Below are positions 8,008 through 14,356 of a DNA stretch of 14,684 nt, piece after piece (the first letter of the stretch is position 1; each line of letters begins with the position of its first letter). The translations under genes were made by a program, and so were the position numbers. This stretch comes from Burkholderiales bacterium (GTDB taxonomy: Bacteria > Actinomycetota > Thermoleophilia > Gaiellales > Gaiellaceae). The notes beneath the pieces were generated by a model. It was not told the DNA's origin, ran no database searches, and saw nothing but the letters and a program-made list of their open reading frames with translations. The DNA is taken from positions 1 to 14,684 of the forward strand of contig JAICUZ010000030.1 of assembly GCA_025935595.1 (NCBI GenBank). Direction: 5' to 3'.

Positions 8008-9642
8008 TCAGACCTCCTTGATGACGACCTTCGAGAGGTCGAACTGATCGAGCAGGTTGATGTTGAAGGTGTCCTTGACGGACTCCCGCTCGAGGTTCGT
8101 GTACGTGTACCAGTAGATCGGGCTGATCGGCATCTCGCCCTGCGGGCCGGTCAGCATCGCCTCGGCCTGCCGGTACAGCTCGTACCGGTCGTGGTCGTCG
8201 GCGGTGTCCCGCGCCTGTGCGATCAGCCGGTCGTACGCGGGGCTCGCGAAGCGCGTGTTGTTGTTGCCCGACTTGCTCGTCCAGAGCTCGAGGAAGTTCA
8301 TCGGGTCGACGTAGTCGCCGATCCAGCCGAGCCGGTAGACGTAGACCGCATCAGAGGGAGGCGGGCCGAGGACCTCGAGGTATTGGGCCCATTCCTGCGC
8401 CTTGATCGTCACGTCGATCCCGATGTCCTTCCACATCGCCTGCACCGCGACCGCGACCTCCTTGTGGCCGGGCGCGTCGTTGTGGAACAGCGTGATCTTG
8501 CGCTTCGGGTCCTCGGCCTTGGCCATGAACTCCTTGGCCTTGTCGAGGTCGGCAGACGTGGGCAGGAAGTCCTGCTTGATCACGTCGAAGCCGGGCATCC
8601 CCTGCGGCACCATCCCGGTCGCCGGGATCTGGTCCGCCTGGGCGACGTTGTCGATGATCGACTGCCGGTCGATCGCGAACGCCATCGCACGCCGCTGATT
8701 CACGTCGGGGATGTTCTTCAGGTTGAAGCCGTAGTAGTAGGTACCGAGAGCCGGGTACTTCTCGTACTCGGGCATCTGCTTCAGCCGCGCCATGTCGGCG
8801 GGCGGCAGCCCGCCGCCGTCGAGGGCGTCGACTTCGCCGGCCTCGAACGCCTGCACGCGCGTCGTCCCGTCGACGATGATCCGTCCTTCGACGCGGTCGA
8901 GGGCGACGTCGTCGGCGTTCCGCCAGTCGGCGTTCTTGACGAGGGTGATCGACGCGTCGTGCTTCCAGCCGGCCAGCTTGAACGCGCCGTTGGTGACGAT
9001 GTTGCGCGGTTCCGTCCACTTGGTGCCGTGCTTCTCGACGGTCGGCTTGTGGACGGCCAGGAACGAGTGGTGCGCCATCTGCTGGACGAACCACGGCTGC
9101 GCCGAGGTCAGTGTCACCCGCAGGGTGCGGTCGTCGAGCGCCTTGACCGCGACCTTGTCCCGCAGCTTCGCCGCCTGCGCCGGCTTCGCGTTGTTGTAGG
9201 CCTCCGCACCGACGATGCCGTACAGCTGGTAGGCGTAGTCGGCGGCGAGCTTCGGGTCGAGCGTGCGCTTCCACGAGTACTCGAAGTCCTGCGCCGTGAC
9301 CGGGTCGCCGTTCGTCCAGCGGCCGTCGTCTCGCAGATGGAACGTGACGACCTTGCCGTCGACGTCCCAGCTCTCGGCCAGTGCCGCCACCGGCTGGAGG
9401 TCATCGCCGAGCCGCACCAGTGGATCCATGATGTTCAGAAGCACGTTCGACGAGGTCGTGTCGGTCGCAAGGCCGGGGTCGAGCGACGGCGGCTCGGCGC
9501 CCCACGCCATCTTCAGGACCTGTGACTTGGCGCCGCCGTCACCGGCGGCGCCCTTCTTGTCGCCGCTGCCGCAGCCTGCGGCGACCAACGCCACCGCGAC
9601 CACGACAGCGGCTGCGATCAGCATCGGAAACCGCAGACGCAT
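8008..9642 (-). CDS. oppA: Oligopeptide-binding lipoprotein OppA
   Basis: This is the extracytoplasmic receptor that captures peptides and hands them to OppBC. With ATG 9642 it has 544 residues. A basic N-tail and hydrophobic helix (7-22) end in VAAGC, with lipidation cysteine Cys24, followed by a Gly/Ser/Ala/Lys linker. The rest is family 5 solute-binding protein, closely reminiscent of E. coli OppA: WTNGDPVTAQDFEYSWKR, IVTNGAFKLAGW and YYYGFNLKN. GWIGDYVDP contains Asp443, matching the aspartate that binds the ligand's free amino terminus in OppA. ATG 9642 has AAAGGAG 7 bases upstream (9650-9656). An in-frame ATG at 9750 would put 36 extra residues before the signal peptide. Oligopeptides are the likely substrate, but size and sequence preference cannot be read. 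Confidence 0.93.
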   Translation of the reverse strand: MRLRFPMLIAAAVVVAVALVAAGCGSGDKKGAAGDGGAKSQVLKMAWGAEPPSLDPGLATDTTSSNVLLNIMDPLVRLGDDLQPVAALAESWDVDGKVVTFHLRDDGRWTNGDPVTAQDFEYSWKRTLDPKLAADYAYQLYGIVGAEAYNNAKPAQAAKLRDKVAVKALDDRTLRVTLTSAQPWFVQQMAHHSFLAVHKPTVEKHGTKWTEPRNIVTNGAFKLAGWKHDASITLVKNADWRNADDVALDRVEGRIIVDGTTRVQAFEAGEVDALDGGGLPPADMARLKQMPEYEKYPALGTYYYGFNLKNIPDVNQRRAMAFAIDRQSIIDNVAQADQIPATGMVPQGMPGFDVIKQDFLPTSADLDKAKEFMAKAEDPKRKITLFHNDAPGHKEVAVAVQAMWKDIGIDVTIKAQEWAQYLEVLGPPPSDAVYVYRLGWIGDYVDPMNFLELWTSKSGNNNTRFASPAYDRLIAQARDTADDHDRYELYRQAEAMLTGPQGEMPISPIYWYTYTNLERESVKDTFNINLLDQFDLSKVVIKEV

Positions 9643-9687
9643 GGTCTTGCTCCTTTCGGAAGGTCGGATCGACATTGCGGCCATCGT

Positions 9688-9703
9688 CGCGACACACGTC
9701 ACA
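9688..9703 (-). promoter_or_regulatory. Possible CRP/FNR-type operator upstream of oppA
   Basis: On the minus strand the site reads TGTGA-N6-TCGCG, matching the classical TGTGA-N6-TCACA pattern at 8 of 10 defined positions. It lies 46-61 bp before the oppA start, a plausible operator position. A single near-match is weak evidence, and no regulator gene is in the window. Confidence 0.3.
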
Positions 9704-9724
9704 TGCGGCGATGGGGCTGGGCCG

Positions 9725-9756
9725 CCATTTCCGGTGGACGCGCCATCCATTTCCGG
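9725..9756. repeat. Two 10-bp direct repeats CCATTTCCGG, 22 bp apart
   Basis: Identical CCATTTCCGG copies at 9725-9734 and 9747-9756 have a 22-bp period, about two helical turns, so they face the same side of the DNA. They lie 83-114 bp upstream of the oppA start. A similar core in opposite orientation (CGGGAAATCGG) occurs at 9787-9797. The pattern suggests an operator, but no regulator can be named. Confidence 0.5.
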
Positions 9757-9812
9757 CGCCGAGGGCCGGCATGGGCTCGTCGCCTGCGGGAAATCGGCCG
9801 GCGGCCGGATGG

Positions 9813-9835
9813 CTGCGGGCCCGAATGCCCGGCAG
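9813..9835 (+). promoter_or_regulatory. Hairpin in the probable leader of the stress-protein gene
   Basis: CTGCGGGC pairs with GCCCGGCAG across the loop CCGAAT, with one bulged G. It lies 31 bases before the ATG at 9867 and upstream of the ribosome-binding site AAAGGAGG (9854-9861). It could be a leader hairpin or a protein site; function is unknown. Confidence 0.35.
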
Positions 9836-9866
9836 GCTCAGTGGGACGCGATGAAAGGAGGCAGAC

Positions 9867-10982
9867 ATGCCGACGGCAACACTCGTTCCGCGCAGGGCCC
9901 CGGGCCGTCCGCTTGCGAACTTCCACGGCCAGACCGCTCGGCCGGTCGTTGTCTGCGGCATCGCCGACCCGCTCGCCGAGCGCGCGGTCGTCGCTTTCGC
10001 CGCCAGGCTGGTCGAGCGCCTCGAGGGCCGGCTGGTGCTCGCGCACGTCCGGCCGGAGCCCCTGCTCGCTCTGGCGCCGCAGGTCGCCTTTGCCGCTCGC
10101 GCATCCGAACCGGCGCCCAGCCTTCGGGTCGTCGCACGCCGGCTTGCCCGGCTCGCTGCGGAGGTCGGAATCGCTCCCACGACGAAGGTGCACGTCGGCT
10201 TCGGAAACTTCGAGGAGCGGCTTCTTGCGACGGCGCGGCGCGAGGACGCAACGCTGATCCTGATCGGCTCGCACGCCGCCGGCGACCCGGGCGGGACGGG
10301 AAGCCCGGTGCTTCGCGTGATCCAGCAGGCGAGCTGTCCGGTCGTCGTCCTGCCGTCGTCCGCCGTCCCGCCTGCGGGCGCGGTGGCCACCGATTGGGGT
10401 CAACAACCGATAGCCGGCGCGGCGACAGGCAGTGACGCTGCCTCCATGACTTCGAGCAAGGGAGGGAACGTGACGTCCAGTTCAATCGTCTGCGGAGTCG
10501 ACGGCTCACGCGACGCTCGCCTCGCGCTCCGTCGTGCCGCGCAGATCGCGGAGCAGCTCGACGTGCCGCTGGTGGTCGCACACGTCGTGCAACCGCCGGT
10601 CTCGACGCCCGGGCTCGGGCCGACGGCGCGTCAGCTCGCTGGGATTCCAACCGACGCACTGCTCGCCGCCGGCGAGGCACTCGTCGATCGCGTCCTCGAA
10701 GAGGAGCATCTGACCGATGCGAAGCGGCGGGTCGTATTCGGGTTCCCCGCCGACCGGCTCGCCGACATCGCCGACGACGAAGGTGCGGAGCTGCTCGTGG
10801 TCGGCTCGCGCGGCCGCGGCGCATTCAAGGCGGCCTTTCTCGGCAGCGTCTCGACCGACGTCATCGGTGTTGCACGCTGCCCGGTCCTCGTCGTACCGCC
10901 GGGGGTCGTCAGCTTTCCCCGACGACGTCCGTCCACGTCACCCGTCGCGCTCGGCGCGAACCACCCCGCCGAGGCCGGCTGA
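9867..10982 (+). CDS. Tandem universal stress protein (two Usp domains)
   Basis: A 371-residue soluble protein with two Usp folds. The first spans about 26-165 and the second about 205-345. The second has the canonical start IVCGVDGS (207-214) and the ATP-binding pattern GX2GX9GS (Gly313, Gly316, Gly326-Ser327). In the first domain the pattern is broken: Gly134 is followed by Ala137 instead of glycine and the loop is altered, so it probably does not bind ATP in the usual way. The interdomain linker (about 168-201) is low-complexity Ala/Gly/Ser. ATG 9867 has a near-perfect AAAGGAGG with 5-base spacing. Usp proteins generally modulate survival under starvation, oxidative or energy stress, but the partner here is unknown. 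An internal GTG with its own ribosome-binding site precedes the second domain. Confidence 0.88.
   Translation: MPTATLVPRRAPGRPLANFHGQTARPVVVCGIADPLAERAVVAFAARLVERLEGRLVLAHVRPEPLLALAPQVAFAARASEPAPSLRVVARRLARLAAEVGIAPTTKVHVGFGNFEERLLATARREDATLILIGSHAAGDPGGTGSPVLRVIQQASCPVVVLPSSAVPPAGAVATDWGQQPIAGAATGSDAASMTSSKGGNVTSSSIVCGVDGSRDARLALRRAAQIAEQLDVPLVVAHVVQPPVSTPGLGPTARQLAGIPTDALLAAGEALVDRVLEEEHLTDAKRRVVFGFPADRLADIADDEGAELLVVGSRGRGAFKAAFLGSVSTDVIGVARCPVLVVPPGVVSFPRRRPSTSPVALGANHPAEAG
10427..10472 (+). promoter_or_regulatory. Internal ribosome-binding site and GTG before the second Usp domain
   Basis: Inside the stress-protein gene, AGGCAG and CTGCCT (10427-10443) form a 6-bp hairpin. It is followed by GGAGG (10461-10465) and a GTG at 10470, in frame at codon 202 and directly before the second Usp domain. 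Initiation here would give a 170-residue single-domain Usp, a normal family length. It may be an active second start or the relic of a separate gene before fusion. Confidence 0.5.
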
Positions 10983-10997
10983 GCGCTCTCGCAGCGC
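10983..10997. terminator. Hairpin between convergent stress-protein and PRC-like genes
   Basis: GCGCT and AGCGC form a perfect 5-bp stem with loop CTCGC directly after the stress-protein stop, in a 33-bp convergent gap. It could serve transcripts from either side. There is no T-run, so termination is only suggested by position. Confidence 0.45.
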
Positions 10998-11015
10998 GTC
11001 GGGGCGGCGAGCCGT

Positions 11016-11297
11016 TCAAGCCGCTTTCAGGGTGCGGCCGTCACGCGGCGACGCTGCGACACCTTCGGGTCGCAGGATGATGCGCCGTTCGAACGGCTCG
11101 ACCTCGGCGACTCGACAAAGTGAGACCAGTCGCACCATGTTCCCGTCGGAGACGACGAGCGTGAGCGGACGCGGCGGACGGCCCGCGTGGGGCACCTTCC
11201 GCACGACTCCGAGCTGTCCCTCCGGCGCGTCGACGCGGTAGCCGATCGACTGCGCCAATTGCGCGTCGTAGACCGATGTTCTCCGTTCGTCGTCCAT
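11016..11297 (-). CDS. Small PRC-barrel-like protein
   Basis: A 93-residue soluble protein. The core has GYRVDAPEGQLGVVRKV (about 19-35), then LTLVVSDG and a final strand pair VAEVEPFERRIILRP. This alternation of a glycine-aspartate turn and short beta strands resembles PRC-barrel domains, small beta-barrels often linked with stress or RNA processing proteins. The match is by pattern only. The frame is open upstream to 11549, but that part overlaps the response regulator and has no coding look. ATG 11297 is preceded by GGAGG, but only one base separates them, so the exact start is uncertain. It is convergent with the Usp gene and divergent from the response regulator. Confidence 0.62.
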   Translation of the reverse strand: MDDERRTSVYDAQLAQSIGYRVDAPEGQLGVVRKVPHAGRPPRPLTLVVSDGNMVRLVSLCRVAEVEPFERRIILRPEGVAASPRDGRTLKAA

Positions 11298-11334
11298 GCC
11301 TCCAGACTGCCCGCGGCCCGCTTCGATCGCAGTG

Positions 11335-11347
11335 GGGGCGTCGCCCC
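11335..11347. promoter_or_regulatory. Perfect 13-bp palindrome in the divergent promoter region
   Basis: GGGGCG-T-CGCCCC lies in the 94-bp gap between the PRC-like gene (start 11297, leftward) and the response regulator (start 11392, rightward). It is almost equidistant from both starts (about 38 and 45 bp). The position suggests an operator for both genes; a GC hairpin in one leader is the alternative. Confidence 0.45.
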
Positions 11348-11391
11348 ATCTCGGGCTTGGACAGTCGTGCATGCTGTAGGAGCGAGAGCCC

Positions 11392-12048
11392 ATGCCGATC
11401 CCACTCGTCACCAGGATCTTGGTCGCCGACGATTTCCCGGTCGTCCGGTCGGGGTTGAAGAGGCTCCTCGACGCACAGGCGGACCTCGCAGTCGTCGCAG
11501 AGGCCGAAGACGGTGCCGAAGCGGTCGAGATGGCTCTCCGCGAGGACATTCACCTCGTCGTCCTCGACGTCTCGATGCCGCGCATGACCGGGATCCAGGC
11601 CGCGGAAGAGCTGCACAGGCGCAAGCCGGAGCTGAAGACGCTGATCCTGTCGATGCACGACAGCGAGCAGTACCTGTTCGAGGCGCTCAAGGCCGGCGCG
11701 TCCGGTTACGTCTTGAAGTCCGGTGCCGACACCGACATCGTCGAGGCCTGCCGCGCTGCAATGCGCGGAGATTCGTTTCTCTATCCGTCAGCGGTGACGA
11801 CGCTCGTTCGTGACTACGTCACTCGAGGCGGGCACGACGAAGAGCACTTCGAGATCCTGACGCCGCGCGAGATCGAGGTCGTGAAGCTGATCGCCGAAGC
11901 CCAGACCTCGAAGGAGATAGCTGCGGCGCTGTCGATCAGCGTCAAGACCGTCGACCGTCACCGTCAGAACATCCTCGACAAGCTCGGGATGCGGGACCGC
12001 GTCGAGCTCACGCGCTACGCGATCCGGCGTGGCCTGATCCAGGCCTAG
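11392..12048 (+). CDS. NarL/FixJ-family response regulator
   Basis: A 218-residue two-domain DNA-binding response regulator. The receiver domain (about 8-125) has the acidic pair Asp13-Asp14, phospho-acceptor Asp59 in VVLDVSMPRMTG, switch residue Ser87 and Lys109 in GYVLK. The LuxR-type helix-turn-helix (about 152-214) contains LTPREIEVVKLIAEAQTSKEIA and VKTVDRHRQNILDKLG. All phosphorylation residues are present, so activation by a sensor kinase is expected, but none is encoded in the window. ATG 11392 has GGAG about 10 bases upstream. The gene is 35 bp before the GH15 gene on the same strand, so it may be co-transcribed with it. Confidence 0.93.
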   Translation: MPIPLVTRILVADDFPVVRSGLKRLLDAQADLAVVAEAEDGAEAVEMALREDIHLVVLDVSMPRMTGIQAAEELHRRKPELKTLILSMHDSEQYLFEALKAGASGYVLKSGADTDIVEACRAAMRGDSFLYPSAVTTLVRDYVTRGGHDEEHFEILTPREIEVVKLIAEAQTSKEIAAALSISVKTVDRHRQNILDKLGMRDRVELTRYAIRRGLIQA

Positions 12049-12083
12049 ATGAGGTAAGGCCCGAGCACGCCGCGGCCACTCAC

Positions 12084-13880
12084 ATGTCGATGACGCGAGA
12101 GAACGGCTACCTCCCGATCCGTGACTACGCAGCGATCGGCGACGGCCGGACGGTCGCGCTCGTCGGCCGCGACGGCGCCGTCGATTGGCTGTGCGTGCCC
12201 GACCTCGACTCGAGCAGTGTTTTCGGCGCACTTCTCGATACCGAGCGCGGCGGGCGATTTACGCTGGCACCGTCCGTCCCTTACGAGACCGAGCGCCGCT
12301 ACGTGCCGGACACGAACGTGCTCGAGACCACGTTCACGACATCGGGTGGGACGGTTCGAGTCACCGACGCGATGACGCTGCCCGACGGTGGGCTCGTCCC
12401 ATACCGCGAGCTCGCGCGGCGGGTCGACGGCCTCGCGGGCGAAGTGCCGATGCAGTGGAGCGTCGAGCCGCGCTTCAGCTACGGCCGGGAATCAGGGACG
12501 TTTGCTCTTCGCGGCGGCATCCCCGTCGCCGCTCGCGGCGCCGACGCACTCGCAGTGCTGGCGTGGGACGCCGGTGCCGTCGAGGTCGGCGAGGACGCGG
12601 TCTCGGGTCACTTCAGCTGTGGGTCCGGCGACTCGAGTCTGCTTGCGATGAGCGTTGCTCATCACGAGCCGCTGGTCTTTCCGGCTCGAGACGAGATCGA
12701 GCTCCGACTCGACGGCACCGTCGCACGTTGGCGCACCTGGGCGAGCGAGCGCACGTATGAGGGGCGTTGGCGTCAGGAGGTCGTACGTAGTGGGCTGGCG
12801 TTGAAGTTGCTCGTGTTTGCGCCGTCGGGGGCGATCGCGGCCGCCGCGACGACTTCGCTACCGGAGGAGATCGGCGGCGGACGGAACTGGGACTACCGCT
12901 TCTCGTGGCCACGCGATGCCGCCTTCACACTGCAGGCGCTGCTTGCCCTCGGCTGCGACAGCGAAGCGCGCGCCTTCTTCTCCTGGCTGCTCCATGCCTC
13001 GCAGCTGACTCACCCGCGCCTGCAGGTGCTGTACCGCCTGAACGGTCGCGCCGACGCCCCCGAACGTGAACTGGCTCTTGCCGGATACCGAGGCTCGACT
13101 CCGGTCCGGGTCGGAAACGGTGCCGCCGGACAGTTGCAACTCGATGTCTACGGCGAGGTGCTCTCAGCGGCTGCGCTGTTCGCCGAGTTCGCGGGCGAGC
13201 TCGATCGTGACCACGGCCGCCGGATCGCCGAGATCGCCGATCTCGTCTGCGACCTCTGGCGAGAACCCGACGCCGGGATCTGGGAGGTGCGAGCGGACGC
13301 GGCGCACTTCGTCGAGTCGAAGATGATGTGCGCGGTTGCGCTCGATCACGCGGTCGCGCTCGCCGAACGCGGATATCTGCCGAAGGCGGATATCGTCCGG
13401 TGGCGGCGGGAACGTGCTGCAGTTCATGACTTCGTCGAGAATCACGGCTACTCGGACGCCAAGGGCAGCTACGTTCGCGCAGTCGGTGAAGACGAGCTGG
13501 ATGCTTCGTTGCTTCTCGGTGTCCTGGCCGGCTACGACAGTCCCGGCGCGCCCCGTCTGGTCGGTACCGTCGACGCGATCCGCCGTGAGCTCGCCCGGGG
13601 TCCGCTTGTCCATCGCTACCTCGGCGAGGACGGCTTGCCGGGCGAGGAGGGTGCGTTCCTCGCGTGTTCGTTCTGGCTCGCAGAGGCGCTTGCACGTCAG
13701 GGTCGCCTCGAGGAGGCGACCGCGCTGATCGACGAGCTGGTCGGGCTCGCGAACGATGTCGGTCTCTTCGCGGAGGAGATCGACACGACAACCGGTGCCT
13801 TCCTCGGCAACTTCCCGCAGGGGCTGTCGCACCTCGCGCTGATCAATGCCGCAGTCGCGCTCGCAGGGGCGTCCGCGTGA
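12084..13880 (+). CDS. Glycoside hydrolase family 15 protein (trehalase/glucoamylase-like)
   Basis: A 598-residue enzyme without signal peptide, so probably cytoplasmic. The N-terminal trehalase-like beta domain (about 9-240) begins YLPIRDYAAIGDGRTVALV and GAVDWLCVPD. The (alpha/alpha)6 catalytic domain has the hallmark GRNWDYRFSWPRDAAF (266-281). The QLDVYGEV segment includes Glu358, and the EEGAFLACSFWLAEAL segment has Glu521-Glu522, one of which is the likely catalytic base. Exact catalytic roles are inferred. Known bacterial relatives include trehalases and alpha-1,4-glucosidases; the substrate cannot be fixed from sequence, though trehalose fits the stress-gene context. No clear ribosome-binding site precedes ATG 12084; a second ATG is at 12090. 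Its stop overlaps the next gene's GTG. Confidence 0.9.
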   Translation: MSMTRENGYLPIRDYAAIGDGRTVALVGRDGAVDWLCVPDLDSSSVFGALLDTERGGRFTLAPSVPYETERRYVPDTNVLETTFTTSGGTVRVTDAMTLPDGGLVPYRELARRVDGLAGEVPMQWSVEPRFSYGRESGTFALRGGIPVAARGADALAVLAWDAGAVEVGEDAVSGHFSCGSGDSSLLAMSVAHHEPLVFPARDEIELRLDGTVARWRTWASERTYEGRWRQEVVRSGLALKLLVFAPSGAIAAAATTSLPEEIGGGRNWDYRFSWPRDAAFTLQALLALGCDSEARAFFSWLLHASQLTHPRLQVLYRLNGRADAPERELALAGYRGSTPVRVGNGAAGQLQLDVYGEVLSAAALFAEFAGELDRDHGRRIAEIADLVCDLWREPDAGIWEVRADAAHFVESKMMCAVALDHAVALAERGYLPKADIVRWRRERAAVHDFVENHGYSDAKGSYVRAVGEDELDASLLLGVLAGYDSPGAPRLVGTVDAIRRELARGPLVHRYLGEDGLPGEEGAFLACSFWLAEALARQGRLEEATALIDELVGLANDVGLFAEEIDTTTGAFLGNFPQGLSHLALINAAVALAGASA

Positions 13881-14356
13881 TCTGGGGCGCCCTCGTCGGA
13901 GGCTTGGTCGGAACGGTCCTACTGACGACCGCGATGCGCGCAGCCGGCGAGCTGGGCCTGACGCGTATGGACCTCCCCTTCCTCCTCGGGACCGCCGTGA
14001 CGGCGGACCGCGTGCGCGCCAAGCTGATCGGGTATGCCGTTCACTTCATCTTCGGGCTCGTGTTCGCCTTGGGGTACTGGGCCGTGTTCGCGACGACGGG
14101 CCACAGCGGTGTCGTGATCGGTGCACTGCTCGGCCTGGCCCATGCGCTGTTCGCCGGCACCGCGCTCGTGAACGTCATCCTCCCGGCGGTGCACCCACGG
14201 ATGGGCACCGGCTTCGACGCAGCAGGCTCCTCGGCGCTGCTCGAGCCACCCGGCTTCATGCTCGCCAACTACGGCCGCCAGACGATGCTGGCGATGATCC
14301 TGGCACACCTCGCCTACGGCGTTGTCGTCGGTGAGTTCGCTGCCTTGGCTGCGTGA
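13877..14356 (+). CDS. Conserved four-helix membrane protein of unknown function
   Basis: A 159-residue membrane protein starting at a GTG that overlaps the GH15 stop as GTGA. Helices are at about 1-20, 48-72, 76-100 and 133-157. Conserved-looking polar segments are LTRMDLPFLLGT (29-40), a histidine in the second helix, HPRMGTGFDAAG, and LEPPGFMLANYGR between helices 3 and 4. I recognise the pattern as a recurring uncharacterised actinobacterial membrane family but know no function. Coupling to the GH15 gene suggests co-expression. The frame extends upstream to 13664, but that part is a shadow of the GH15 gene. Confidence 0.82.
   Translation: MIWGALVGGLVGTVLLTTAMRAAGELGLTRMDLPFLLGTAVTADRVRAKLIGYAVHFIFGLVFALGYWAVFATTGHSGVVIGALLGLAHALFAGTALVNVILPAVHPRMGTGFDAAGSSALLEPPGFMLANYGRQTMLAMILAHLAYGVVVGEFAALAA

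Larger units (their letters stand above)
9643..9866. other. Divergent intergenic region between oppA and the stress-protein gene
   Basis: These 224 bp separate two divergent starts and should hold both promoters. Visible elements are a CRP-like site (9688-9703), two direct repeats CCATTTCCGG (9725-9734 and 9747-9756), a related inverted element CGGGAAATCGG (9787-9797) and a leader hairpin (9813-9835). I saw no convincing -35/-10 boxes on either strand. No gene is supported here. Confidence 0.6.

Noticed and set aside
7924..9525. A 533-codon open frame on the plus strand, opposite oppA.
   Set aside because: The product is Arg/Val/Asp-rich with no recognisable domain. It is an antisense shadow of GC-rich third positions in oppA, whose protein is unmistakable.
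9643..9750. A longer OppA starting at 9750.
   Set aside because: It would bury the lipoprotein signal peptide, and ATG 9642 has a strong AAAGGAG site.
13664..13876. An upstream extension of the membrane protein frame.
   Set aside because: It overlaps the conserved GH15 C-terminus in another frame. The GTG at 13877 starts right at the first membrane helix.
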